Made by a program: the position numbers and the translations under genes
In this document: positions 17,750 through 26,108 of the stretch, in pieces
Position numbering within the stretch: the first letter of the stretch is position 1
Layout of the letters: each line of letters opens with the position of its first letter
The notes under the pieces: model-generated
What the model was told of the DNA's origin: nothing
Database searches by the model: none
Seen by the model: the letters and a program-made list of their open reading frames with translations, nothing else
Assembly: GCF_000738435.1 (NCBI RefSeq)
Contig: NZ_CP003984.1
Span: 2,294,001-2,358,000, forward strand
Direction: 5' to 3'
From: Planktomarina temperata RCA23
GTDB taxonomy: Bacteria > Pseudomonadota > Alphaproteobacteria > Rhodobacterales > Rhodobacteraceae
Length of the DNA stretch: 64,000 nt

Positions 17750-19762
17750 TTGGCTCCGCATCGTGATCCGGAGCCAAAGCCTGCCGCGCCGATCGCGCGG
17801 CAGGCTTTTTCTTTTGCCTTGGGGGCCTTCACACAAAGGCGGATCAACCGCATTCTCGACCTTGCGGGTCATGCACCACGCTTGGGCTGGCCAGGTCCCT
17901 CTGATCAAATTTTAGCCTGGGGCAATGGCGTTTCGGCCAAACGCGGCGCTTGGGTGGCAGCCGTCACGGGCGCACAATTGTTGCACATCGAAGATGCATT
18001 TCTCCGCTCAGTGCTGCCGGGCCGCAGCGGGCATGCCCCTTTGGGCTTGCTCATTGATCCGCAAGCATGTCACTTCGATGCCAGCCGCCCCAGCGCTTTG
18101 GAAGATCTCCTCAATACCTATTCCCTGGAGTGCCCCGCGCTTCTTGAGCGCAGCGCGGCGGCTATGGCACGGATTGCCAAACATAAGCTCACAAAATACA
18201 GCGGTGTGCCACGTGACGCGCTCTGCCCCAAGCCGGGATTTGTCTTGGTGATTGATCAAACACGCGGTGATGCATCGATTGAGAAGGGCGCTGCAAACGC
18301 ACAAACATTTCAACAGATGTTGGCAGCCGCAAGGGCGGAGCATCCCACCGCCCATATCGTCATTAAAACCCATCCAGAAACGCAGCTTGGATACCGCGCG
18401 GGCCATTTCAGCGCGGAGGCTTTGGATGACGACATGGAACTTCTGACCCATGCGATTGCCCCCCAGGATCTCTTTGCCGCAGCCCGGGCCGTCTACACGG
18501 TCACCTCACAAATGGGATTTGAAGCCATCTGGGCGGGGCACCGGCCGGTGATCTTCGGACAACCGTTCTACGCTGGATGGGGGCTCACCCAGGATATGCA
18601 GCCAATACATCGGCGCGGCCGCTCTCTCACACCCGCGCAACTATTTGCCGGGGCCATGATTCTATACCCGAAGTGGTATGACCCGTGCCGAGATACGCTT
18701 TGCAGTTTGGAGCATGTCTTGGATCAACTGGAGGCAGAAACCGGCGCCTGGCGCGACGATCATGCCGGATGGGAAGCGCGGGGTATTAGCCTGTGGAAGC
18801 GCCAGCCATTGCAGAAGTTTTTTGGCCGCCATCACCCGCTTCGGTTTCAACCAAAACCCGACTCACATCTCCCCGCTATGGCTTGGGGCGCCAGCCCGCA
18901 CCAAGATGGGGTTCATCACCTCGAAGATGGGTTTTTGAGATCAAAAGGGATTGGAGCGCAATTGGTGCCCCCGCTCTCCTTGGTGCTGGACCGCGCGGGC
19001 ATTTACTTTGATCCGAGCCGCCCAAGCGATCTAGAGACAATGATTGCCAACAGCCTGAATCTGTCCGAGCAGGAGCGGCAGCGCGCGGCAGAGCTGCAAA
19101 ATCGGCTCATCACCGGCAGCATTTCAAAGTATAACCCACGCCCATCAGCGGCCTTGTCATTGCCACCGGGCCGCCGAATATTGGTGCCGGGGCAAGTGGA
19201 AGATGACGCCTCAATTCGCCTCGGAACGCGTGATATTTGCACAAATCTGGCTCTGCTGCGCAGCACGCGCGAACAAAATCCTGATGCCATTGTGATCTAT
19301 AAGCCCCATCCTGATGTCGAGGCGGGTTTGCGGCCCGGCGCGCTGTCAGAGGCGACACATTATTGCGATATTATAGCGGCGGATTGCGACCCGATCTCCT
19401 TAATAAATCAGGTGGATGAAGTTTGGACGATGACATCTCTGTTGGGGTTTGAGGCATTGATCCGGGGCAAGGCCATAACCTGCCTAGGTCGGCCCTTTTA
19501 TTCATGCTGGGGTTTAACCCACGACCGGCGTGAGGTGCCACGACGGCAAGCCCGGCCTGACATTCTTGGCTTAATCCATGCCTGCCTGATTGAATATCCG
19601 AGATATTTCGACCCGATGAGCAAATTGCCCTGCCCGCCTGAGGTCGTTATCGAACGGCTGGCGGCGGCGGCAGATCTTCCGCAAGCTTGCTATTTGCGGC
19701 CATTGGCCAAAATTCAAGGCGTTTTTGCCAGCCAAGCCCATCTTTGGCGCAACATGCGCTAA
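17750..19762 (+). CDS. kpsC: Capsule polysaccharide biosynthesis protein KpsC-like (tandem Kdo transferase)
   Basis: About 670 residues with two tandem copies of the Capsule_synth domain. The first carries IEDAFLRSVLPG, KTHPETQLGYR and SQMGFEAIWAGHRPVIFGQPFYAGWGL; the second carries LEDGFLRSKG, KPHPDVEAG and SLLGFEALIRGK...GRPFYSCWGL. This two-copy layout is the hallmark of KpsC, the alternating beta-Kdo transferase that extends the capsule linker. No ATG is available near the start: TTG at 17750 right after the preceding stop is my choice, with TTG 17714 and TTG 17819 as alternatives. A terminator-like hairpin covers its first codons. It converges on ribD with a four-base overlap. Confidence 0.85.
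   Translation: MAPHRDPEPKPAAPIARQAFSFALGAFTQRRINRILDLAGHAPRLGWPGPSDQILAWGNGVSAKRGAWVAAVTGAQLLHIEDAFLRSVLPGRSGHAPLGLLIDPQACHFDASRPSALEDLLNTYSLECPALLERSAAAMARIAKHKLTKYSGVPRDALCPKPGFVLVIDQTRGDASIEKGAANAQTFQQMLAAARAEHPTAHIVIKTHPETQLGYRAGHFSAEALDDDMELLTHAIAPQDLFAAARAVYTVTSQMGFEAIWAGHRPVIFGQPFYAGWGLTQDMQPIHRRGRSLTPAQLFAGAMILYPKWYDPCRDTLCSLEHVLDQLEAETGAWRDDHAGWEARGISLWKRQPLQKFFGRHHPLRFQPKPDSHLPAMAWGASPHQDGVHHLEDGFLRSKGIGAQLVPPLSLVLDRAGIYFDPSRPSDLETMIANSLNLSEQERQRAAELQNRLITGSISKYNPRPSAALSLPPGRRILVPGQVEDDASIRLGTRDICTNLALLRSTREQNPDAIVIYKPHPDVEAGLRPGALSEATHYCDIIAADCDPISLINQVDEVWTMTSLLGFEALIRGKAITCLGRPFYSCWGLTHDRREVPRRQARPDILGLIHACLIEYPRYFDPMSKLPCPPEVVIERLAAAADLPQACYLRPLAKIQGVFASQAHLWRNMR
17776..17816 (+). 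terminator. Rho-independent-terminator-like hairpin inside the 5' end of kpsC
   Basis: A 12-base perfect stem (AGCCTGCCGCGC at 17778-17789 pairing with GCGCGGCAGGCT at 17795-17806), extendable by A-T pairs, with a five-base loop and followed by TTTTTCTTTT. It begins 28 bases after the stop of the Wza-like gene. With the starts available it would lie within the first codons of kpsC, so it could act as a partial terminator or attenuator between the two genes. Confidence 0.7.
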
Positions 19763-20853
19763 GACAGGCGGCGCCAATCTTGACGGATATCTGAGCCAAT
19801 TTTGCGCGCTGAGATGAGCTCAAAGCGCGGAGCCGTATGCAAATGCGACAGGGCCAGATCGCCCAAACCGGCCAGCCCGTCGGCCCCAAGTGCCAAGCCG
19901 GCCGTATAGAGGATCACATCATCGACCAATCCGGCCCGCAGCAATGAGGCAGCCAATTGCCCGCCGCCCTCACACAACACCGATGTCAGCCCCTTTTCTC
20001 CCAAGGCCTGCATGAGCACTGACAAATCAAGCTGCCCGTCAGCTGCGAGTGGAACCTGCACGAGCGCGTCGCACTGATTTTGCCAAGCGCCGCGCGCACG
20101 GGCCTGAGGCCCATGACACAGCCAGAGCGGCGCAACATCGCGACTGGCCTGCAAAGCTGGCGCATCAAAATCCAAATGACGTGAGGCCACAATACGGACG
20201 GGCTGCCGATCGAGGCCCAAACCGCGCAGGGTGAGGCTCGGATTGTCCGCGCGCGCCGTGCCGCCACCGACCAATACCGCGTCATGACAGGCACGCAAAC
20301 CATGCACATCGCGCCGCGCCTCAGCCCCGGTGATCCACTGGCTTTCGCCGCTGGCCGTGGCAATGCGCCCATCCAAAGATGTGGCCAATTTCAACGTCAC
20401 CCGCGGTCGCCCATTCTGCAACCGGCTAAAAAATCCGCGATGCGCCAGCAAAGCCTCTTGCGCTTGGCAGCCAGCGCTGACCTCAATTCCCGCCGCTTGG
20501 AGCTTAGCAATTCCCTTGCCGCTGACCCGGGGATCTGGGTCCGAAATCGCCACGACGCAGCGCGCAATCCCTGCAGCAATCAAGGCCTCAGCACAGGGCG
20601 GCGTGGCGCCATGATGGGCACAGGGCTCTAGGGTGACAAAGACGGTGGCCCGCTTCGACAAGGCACCGGCCTGTGCCAAAGCCATGGTTTCTGCATGAGG
20701 TCTGCCGCCTGGCTGGGTCCAGCCGCGACCGACAATGCGCGCGCCTTGGACAATGACGCATCCCACTGCCGGATTGGGCCAAACACACCCTTGACCGCGC
20801 TGGCCCAAACTCAGGGCCAACGCCATAAAGCGCGCGTCGCGTGCGGCACTCAC
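19759..20853 (-). CDS. ribD: Bifunctional riboflavin deaminase/reductase RibD
   Basis: A 364-residue enzyme for the second and third steps of riboflavin synthesis. The N-terminal deaminase has the zinc site HAE (in PHAETMAL) and the PC..HG.TPPC motif ([10 protein letters not shown]). The C-terminal reductase begins near [17 protein letters not shown] and has [13 protein letters not shown]. It overlaps nrdR by four bases. In many relatives ribD is followed by ribE on the same strand; here the capsule cassette lies between. Confidence 0.95.
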   Translation of the reverse strand: MSAARDARFMALALSLGQRGQGCVWPNPAVGCVIVQGARIVGRGWTQPGGRPHAETMALAQAGALSKRATVFVTLEPCAHHGATPPCAEALIAAGIARCVVAISDPDPRVSGKGIAKLQAAGIEVSAGCQAQEALLAHRGFFSRLQNGRPRVTLKLATSLDGRIATASGESQWITGAEARRDVHGLRACHDAVLVGGGTARADNPSLTLRGLGLDRQPVRIVASRHLDFDAPALQASRDVAPLWLCHGPQARARGAWQNQCDALVQVPLAADGQLDLSVLMQALGEKGLTSVLCEGGGQLAASLLRAGLVDDVILYTAGLALGADGLAGLGDLALSHLHTAPRFELISARKIGSDIRQDWRRLS

Positions 20854-21317
20854 TCCTCAGGCGGCAGGTTTGGCCGCAGCTCGGAGACGAATTTGTCAAA
20901 ATCATCTGCAGCTTGGAAATTCTTATAGACGCTGGCAAAGCGCACAAAGGCGACCGTATCAATCCGCGCCAAAGATTCCATGACAATCTCACCGATGGAT
21001 GTGGACGGGATATCTGTATCCCCCATGCTTTCCAGCCGGCGCACGATGCCAGAGATCATTTGATCCATCCGCTCGGGCTCAACCGGGCGTTTTTGCAGCG
21101 CAATACGAATGGAGCGCTCAAGCTTGATCCGGTCAAAATCTTCTCTGCGACCATTTGATTTGATGACCACCAAATCACGCAATTGCACGCGCTCATAGGT
21201 GGTAAACCGCCCGCCGCAGGCCGGGCAAAACCGACGCCGCCGAATGGCGACATGATCCTCGGCTGGGCGCGAGTCTTTTACCTGAGTGTCAACATTTCCA
21301 CAAAACGGGCAACGCAT
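20850..21317 (-). CDS. nrdR: Transcriptional repressor NrdR
   Basis: A 155-residue repressor of ribonucleotide reductase genes. It has a zinc ribbon at the N-terminus (MRCPFCG, then [14 protein letters not shown]) and an ATP-cone domain ([20 protein letters not shown]). The start at 21317 fits the family N-terminus and has GAGGGG upstream; the longer frame to 21449 is spurious. It overlaps ribD by four bases, a widely conserved pairing. No NrdR boxes were recognised in the window. Confidence 0.95.
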   Translation of the reverse strand: MRCPFCGNVDTQVKDSRPAEDHVAIRRRRFCPACGGRFTTYERVQLRDLVVIKSNGRREDFDRIKLERSIRIALQKRPVEPERMDQMISGIVRRLESMGDTDIPSTSIGEIVMESLARIDTVAFVRFASVYKNFQAADDFDKFVSELRPNLPPEE

Positions 21318-21458
21318 GTGCCATCCCCTCTTAGTTTTCCGGTAGCGCCGAGCGCTTAAACTTCCACAATCCTTATAACATTTCACCACGGTTTGGGTAG
21401 AGGAGATTTTAGCCCACTGCATTTTGGGGTGGCTGCCCCATATTACCACCGCCAGAAT

Positions 21459-21491
21459 GAAAAAGGCCCCGCAGAGCGAGGCCTTTTTCGT
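21459..21491 (-). terminator. Rho-independent terminator after rpoD
   Basis: An inverted repeat with near-symmetric arms (GAAAAAGGCC ... GGCCTTTTTC) around a short loop, giving a GC-rich stem followed by a T run on either strand. It lies 24 bases beyond the rpoD stop and separates rpoD from nrdR. Confidence 0.85.
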
Positions 21492-21514
21492 AGCGTTTTA
21501 AATATTGACCCGAC

Positions 21515-23485
21515 CTATTGATCGAGAAAGCTCCGCAATTTACGACTGCGGCTTGGGTGTTTGAGCTTGCGCAGGGCTTTGGCTTCAATCTGGCGAATAC
21601 GTTCGCGGGTCACGCTGAATTGTTGTCCCACTTCTTCCAAAGTGTGATCTGTATTCATCCCGATGCCAAAGCGCATCCGCAGCACCCGCTCTTCGCGTGG
21701 CGTCAAGCTGGCCAAGACCCGAGTTGTGGTTTCCTTCAAGTTTTCTTGAATCGCGCTGTCGAGTGGCAAAACAGCGTTTTTATCCTCAATAAAATCACCC
21801 AGCTGCGAATCTTCCTCATCGCCAATTGGCGTCTCCAAGGAAATTGGCTCTTTGGCAATTTTCATGACCTTGCGCACTTTTTCCAAAGGCATTTGCAGCT
21901 TGGCTGCCAATTCCTCTGGCGTGGGTTCACGGCCAATTTCATGCAGCATTTGGCGCCCGGTACGCACCAGCTTGTTGATCGTTTCGATCATATGCACAGG
22001 AATACGGATGGTGCGCGCCTGGTCTGCAATAGAGCGGGTGATCGCTTGGCGGATCCACCATGTGGCGTAGGTGGAGAACTTATAGCCGCGGCGATATTCA
22101 AACTTATCGACCGCTTTCATGAGGCCAATATTGCCCTCTTGGATCAAATCCAAAAACTGCAGCCCGCGATTTGTGTATTTTTTGGCAATGGAAATCACCA
22201 AACGCAGATTGGCCTCAACCATTTCTTTCTTGGCCTGACGGGCCTCTTTCTCACCTTTTTGCACCTGTTGCACAATGCGGCGGAATTCGGAGATATCGAG
22301 CCCAACATATTGGCCAACCTGCGCCATCTCTGCGCGGAGCTCTTCAACTTTGTCGACACTACGCTCCATGAACATGGTCCAGCCCCGGCCCGTTTTCTCG
22401 CCCATATCGGTCAACCAGTTGGGATCCAGCTCGCGACCACGATAGGCATCGATGAACTCACGGCGGTTGATCCGCGCTTGGTCTGCGAGTTTCACCATGG
22501 AGCTGTCAATCGACATCACCCGGCGATTAATGCCGTAGAGCTGGTCAATCAGCGCCTCAATCCGGTTGTTGTGCAGGTGCAATTCATTCACCAGCTCAAC
22601 AATTTCAGAGCGGAGCTTTTGATATTTGGCCTCGGCCCCATCGGAGAAACTCTCATCCTCGTTCAAAGTGGCCGAGATACGCACATCCTGCATCTCGGAT
22701 AGAAGGATGTAATCAGAGGCAATCAGGTCCAGCGTCTCCAACACTTTAGGCTTTAGAGCCGCTTCCATAGCGGCCAGCGACAGATTGGCCCCTTCGTCAT
22801 CGTCGTCATCATCGGCAATGATGGGGTTGCCATCCGCATCCAGCTCAGGGCCGGTGCTGGCTGAGCTTTCCGTGTCCACTGGCGCCGCTACAACAGGGGT
22901 CTCTTCCTCTTCACCCATGTGGTGACCAAAGGTGGTTTCCAGATCAATCACATCGCGCAGCAAAATATCTTCACTCAGCAATTCGTCGCGCCAGATGGTG
23001 ATCGCTTGAAATGTCAACGGGCTCTCGCAGAGCCCTAAAATCATTGTATTGCGGCCCGCTTCAATCCGCTTGGCAATGGCAATCTCGCCCTCGCGGCTCA
23101 AGAGCTCCACCGAGCCCATTTCACGCAGATACATACGCACCGGATCATCCGTCCGGTCTAGTTTTTCGTTATTGGCCCCAGCTAGCGCCACATCGCGGTT
23201 TTGATTGGAAGCCACCAAATCGGTGGGACCTTTGTCTTCATCTTCCTCAGATTCATGCTCTTCGGTCACCTGAATGCCCATTTCGGAGAGCATCGACATG
23301 ACATCTTCGATTTGATCTGACGACACCTGATCGGGCGGCAAAACTGTGTTTAGTTGATCATAAGTGATATAGCCCCGTTCTCGCGCATCACCGATCATCT
23401 TTTTGACAGCCGTTTGGCTCATATCGATCATCGGTTCTTTGGCGTCGGCATCTTGCTTGCGGTCGTCGTTATCCTTGGCGGCCAT
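21515..23485 (-). CDS. rpoD: RNA polymerase primary sigma factor RpoD
   Basis: A 656-residue sigma-70. Region 1.1 is at the N-terminus, region 1.2 at [11 protein letters not shown], followed by a non-conserved region with a long acidic stretch (ADDDDDDEG). Regions 2.1-2.4 include [32 protein letters not shown] and [10 protein letters not shown]. Region 3 follows, and region 4.2 has the helix-turn-helix [20 protein letters not shown]. All promoter-recognition elements are present. It lies downstream of dnaG on the same strand, separated by a terminator hairpin. Confidence 0.97.
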   Translation of the reverse strand: MAAKDNDDRKQDADAKEPMIDMSQTAVKKMIGDARERGYITYDQLNTVLPPDQVSSDQIEDVMSMLSEMGIQVTEEHESEEDEDKGPTDLVASNQNRDVALAGANNEKLDRTDDPVRMYLREMGSVELLSREGEIAIAKRIEAGRNTMILGLCESPLTFQAITIWRDELLSEDILLRDVIDLETTFGHHMGEEEETPVVAAPVDTESSASTGPELDADGNPIIADDDDDDEGANLSLAAMEAALKPKVLETLDLIASDYILLSEMQDVRISATLNEDESFSDGAEAKYQKLRSEIVELVNELHLHNNRIEALIDQLYGINRRVMSIDSSMVKLADQARINRREFIDAYRGRELDPNWLTDMGEKTGRGWTMFMERSVDKVEELRAEMAQVGQYVGLDISEFRRIVQQVQKGEKEARQAKKEMVEANLRLVISIAKKYTNRGLQFLDLIQEGNIGLMKAVDKFEYRRGYKFSTYATWWIRQAITRSIADQARTIRIPVHMIETINKLVRTGRQMLHEIGREPTPEELAAKLQMPLEKVRKVMKIAKEPISLETPIGDEEDSQLGDFIEDKNAVLPLDSAIQENLKETTTRVLASLTPREERVLRMRFGIGMNTDHTLEEVGQQFSVTRERIRQIEAKALRKLKHPSRSRKLRSFLDQ

Positions 23486-23524
23486 GCGCTGTGGCTCCTT
23501 GTCCTTGGGACTCTCACTAAACGT

Positions 23525-23553
23525 AAAAACGAATCAGTTTTGAAACTGATTCG
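23525..23553 (-). terminator. Rho-independent terminator between dnaG and rpoD
   Basis: Perfect 11-base inverted repeat (CGAATCAGTTT / AAACTGATTCG) with a two-base centre, followed on the minus strand by TTTTTAC. It lies about 50 bases downstream of the dnaG stop. It should limit read-through from dnaG, implying that rpoD has its own promoter in the roughly 40 bases before its start or inside dnaG. Confidence 0.8.
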
Positions 23554-23601
23554 CTTCGCTATTTAGCCTGATTCGCCCCCCAGTTCCCACCCCCACCGAG
23601 C

Positions 23602-25548
23602 TTAAGGTCGGTTCGGTTTCGAATAATTAATCTGCTGCAGCAGATCATCCAATGTATTTTGTTCCTCTAACTTTACTTTCAGACCATTTTTGGCGGTCTT
23701 ATATTCTGTGTTATCTTCCTGCGCGCCCTGGGTTGTCGCTTGCAAATGTTTGGCCGACTCACTGATCCGCCAGGTCAGCCCCTCATCATCAACATCGGAG
23801 ACATCCAAAACGGCCTCCGCCACCTCGCGCCCATGCGCATCTAAAGCAAAAATCTGAGCAAATTCTTGCCGCAGACATGTTATCACAAAAGATACATCGG
23901 CGCTGTTGCGCACTGAGGGCGCAATGCGGACATGGGGAAGCTGCATCAAACTTTCAAGTTGCGGCGGTCCAAAAAATTGCTCCGCCTCCGACCAGAGCAG
24001 CTCTGGCGCTCCGGAAAATTGCAGCAAAAATTGCTGGAGGTCGCGGTGCAGTGGCTTTTCAAACTGCAAATCCTCCAACGCCCCCTCGACCGCAGGCAGA
24101 GCTTGCGGGCAGTTGAGCAAACTGGCCAAAATGACCGAATGACGCAATAGATGACTGGGTTCAGAGCCATTGGCCAAGGCCGAGCTGCGCGTGCTCGCCT
24201 GCGGTGTGATCGGCCTATAGCCGGTCTGGGCATTGAAGCTGCGCGCCGATTTCGCCACAGCCTTTGGACGGAACAACTGCCAGCGCTTGTCCTTGATCGC
24301 CTGGCCATAATGACCGCGAATAGAGGGATCTTTGATCAGCTTGAGCTGCTCGCGGAGGGTTTTGTCTAATGCCGCCTTGCGTTCCGGACTGTCGAAATTC
24401 TTGCCATAGGTTGCACGCTCCCACAACAGATCCACCATCGGGCGCGCCGCATCCAAAAGCGCCTGCATGGCGCCCGGCCCGCCGGCACGCAGCAAATCAT
24501 CCGGGTCCTGACCATCAGGCATCACCACAAAGCGCAAAGACTTCCCAGCCTCTAACAGCGGCAGCGCCAAGTCCATGACGCGCTGTGCGGCGCGAATGCC
24601 GGCCGTATCGCCATCAAGAGCGATGATCGGCTCATCAGAGATACGCCACATCAGCTGCAGCTGCGTCTGCGTTATCGCTGTGCCCAATGGCGCAACGGAG
24701 GCGCCAAATCCTGCCTCTGCCAGGGCGATAACATCCATATAACCCTCAGCGACAATCAAGCTTTGCCCCTTGCCGGAAGCCTCCCGCGCCGGGCCATGAT
24801 TGTAGAGCGATCGGCCCTTGTCAAAAAGCTCGGTCTCCGGTGAATTGAGATATTTGGCCTGATCGTTGGGATCCATTGCCCGGCCCCCAAAGCCAATGCA
24901 GCGCTTTTGCGGATCACGAATTGGAAAAATAATGCGATTGCGAAATGTGTCATAGGGGCGTTTGCCCTTATTGGAGGGTTTGGCCAGCCCTGCCGCTAGG
25001 ATGAGCTCTTCACTGACAGTCTTCGCCGTGAGATGATCCCAAAGCCCCTGCCAGGCGTCGGGCGCATAGCCGATCTCAAACCGATCCAATGCCTGTTGTG
25101 ACAAGGCGCGACCGCTCAAATAGGCCCGCGCATCTGCCCCGGCGGAGGTGTTGAGCTGCAATCGAAAAAATTGCAGCGCCTGTTCCATGACCTCGGCCAA
25201 TTGCGTTCTGCGGTCTGCTTTTTGCTGGGCCTGCGGGTCGCGCTCGGGCATGGGCATACCAACCTCACCGGCCAAAATCTCCACGGCCTCCATAAAAGAG
25301 ACATTCTCAGTCTCTTTTATAAAGCCCAAAGCATCCCCCTTGGCGTGACAGCCAAAGCAATAATAATATCCTTTTTGATCATCCACATGAAAGCTTGCGG
25401 TTTTCTCGTGATGAAACGGGCAAGGTGCCCACATATCGCCCTTGCCTTGATTGGATTTGCGACTGTCCCACATGACCTTGCGCCCAACGACCTGAGAGAT
25501 CGAAGCCCGGCTGCGCAATTCGTCCAAAAATCCCGGTGGTAATGACAT
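23602..25548 (-). CDS. dnaG: DNA primase DnaG
   Basis: A 648-residue primase that makes RNA primers at the replication fork. The CHC2 zinc finger uses Cys43, His46, Cys64 and Cys67 (CPFH...CFGC). The TOPRIM catalytic core includes LIVAEGYMDVIAL and ALDGDTAG. The C-terminal part would contact DnaB helicase. The start is only eight bases from the end of soxG, so dnaG is probably read from the sarcosine oxidase operon or from a promoter inside it. Confidence 0.96.
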   Translation of the reverse strand: MSLPPGFLDELRSRASISQVVGRKVMWDSRKSNQGKGDMWAPCPFHHEKTASFHVDDQKGYYYCFGCHAKGDALGFIKETENVSFMEAVEILAGEVGMPMPERDPQAQQKADRRTQLAEVMEQALQFFRLQLNTSAGADARAYLSGRALSQQALDRFEIGYAPDAWQGLWDHLTAKTVSEELILAAGLAKPSNKGKRPYDTFRNRIIFPIRDPQKRCIGFGGRAMDPNDQAKYLNSPETELFDKGRSLYNHGPAREASGKGQSLIVAEGYMDVIALAEAGFGASVAPLGTAITQTQLQLMWRISDEPIIALDGDTAGIRAAQRVMDLALPLLEAGKSLRFVVMPDGQDPDDLLRAGGPGAMQALLDAARPMVDLLWERATYGKNFDSPERKAALDKTLREQLKLIKDPSIRGHYGQAIKDKRWQLFRPKAVAKSARSFNAQTGYRPITPQASTRSSALANGSEPSHLLRHSVILASLLNCPQALPAVEGALEDLQFEKPLHRDLQQFLLQFSGAPELLWSEAEQFFGPPQLESLMQLPHVRIAPSVRNSADVSFVITCLRQEFAQIFALDAHGREVAEAVLDVSDVDDEGLTWRISESAKHLQATTQGAQEDNTEYKTAKNGLKVKLEEQNTLDDLLQQINYSKPNRP

Positions 25549-25556
25549 GAGGTGTT

Positions 25557-26108
25557 CTAAACCAAATGCGCGCGCGCGGCCACTGATTCCATTGCGGTGG
25601 TCAAATCATGCAGCAGGGTTTGTGTCATGGAGCGAAACACCATCACCCGAAACCGCGACTTGCCATGGCAAGAGATCACCGCCTGCATATGCATCAGCGA
25701 GCTGCGCTGGCTCATGCCGGTTTTAAACTGTTTCACCCGCAGATCCAAAGGTGTGAGGCGGGCCAAAACATCGCGCACTTCCGCACCATTTAGCTCCAAA
25801 ACCGTCCAACCATCCCCAACATCGGTCACCGCCGCATGACGGGCCAAGCGGGTTGAGGGCGTGGTTCCCATCACTGCAATATGCGCGTGATCAAACCAAA
25901 GCGCATAGACCCCGCCTTTGCGCTTCAGCTCATTGGGACCGGGCCATTCCAATCCCATTTGCGTGTTGAAAGCCGCGGCCGCCTGAACAGCCTGCCCCCT
26001 GTAGGGCGCCAGCAGATGCAGCGGTGTTTGCACTTCCCGGACCGAAACCGTGCCGATCTCTAAAGGCAGCCCCGCGCCCGCGGGCGATGTTTCATAAAGC
26101 TCAACCAC
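25557..26108 (-). CDS. soxG: Sarcosine oxidase gamma subunit
   Basis: A 183-residue protein matching the SoxG family in length and in its late segments (LELNGAEVRDVLARLTPLDL, MHMQAVISCHG...FRVMVFRS). SoxG is the non-flavin gamma subunit of heterotetrameric sarcosine oxidase. The GTG at 26108 was chosen: it has a very purine-rich GAGGGGGGG upstream and overlaps the soxA stop by eight bases. The longer frame to 26174 only reads through soxA. Confidence 0.88.
   Translation of the reverse strand: MVELYETSPAGAGLPLEIGTVSVREVQTPLHLLAPYRGQAVQAAAAFNTQMGLEWPGPNELKRKGGVYALWFDHAHIAVMGTTPSTRLARHAAVTDVGDGWTVLELNGAEVRDVLARLTPLDLRVKQFKTGMSQRSSLMHMQAVISCHGKSRFRVMVFRSMTQTLLHDLTTAMESVAARAHLV

Noticed and set aside
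21518-22702. 394-codon plus-strand frame
   Set aside because: It is antisense to rpoD; its apparent length reflects the codon structure of the real gene.
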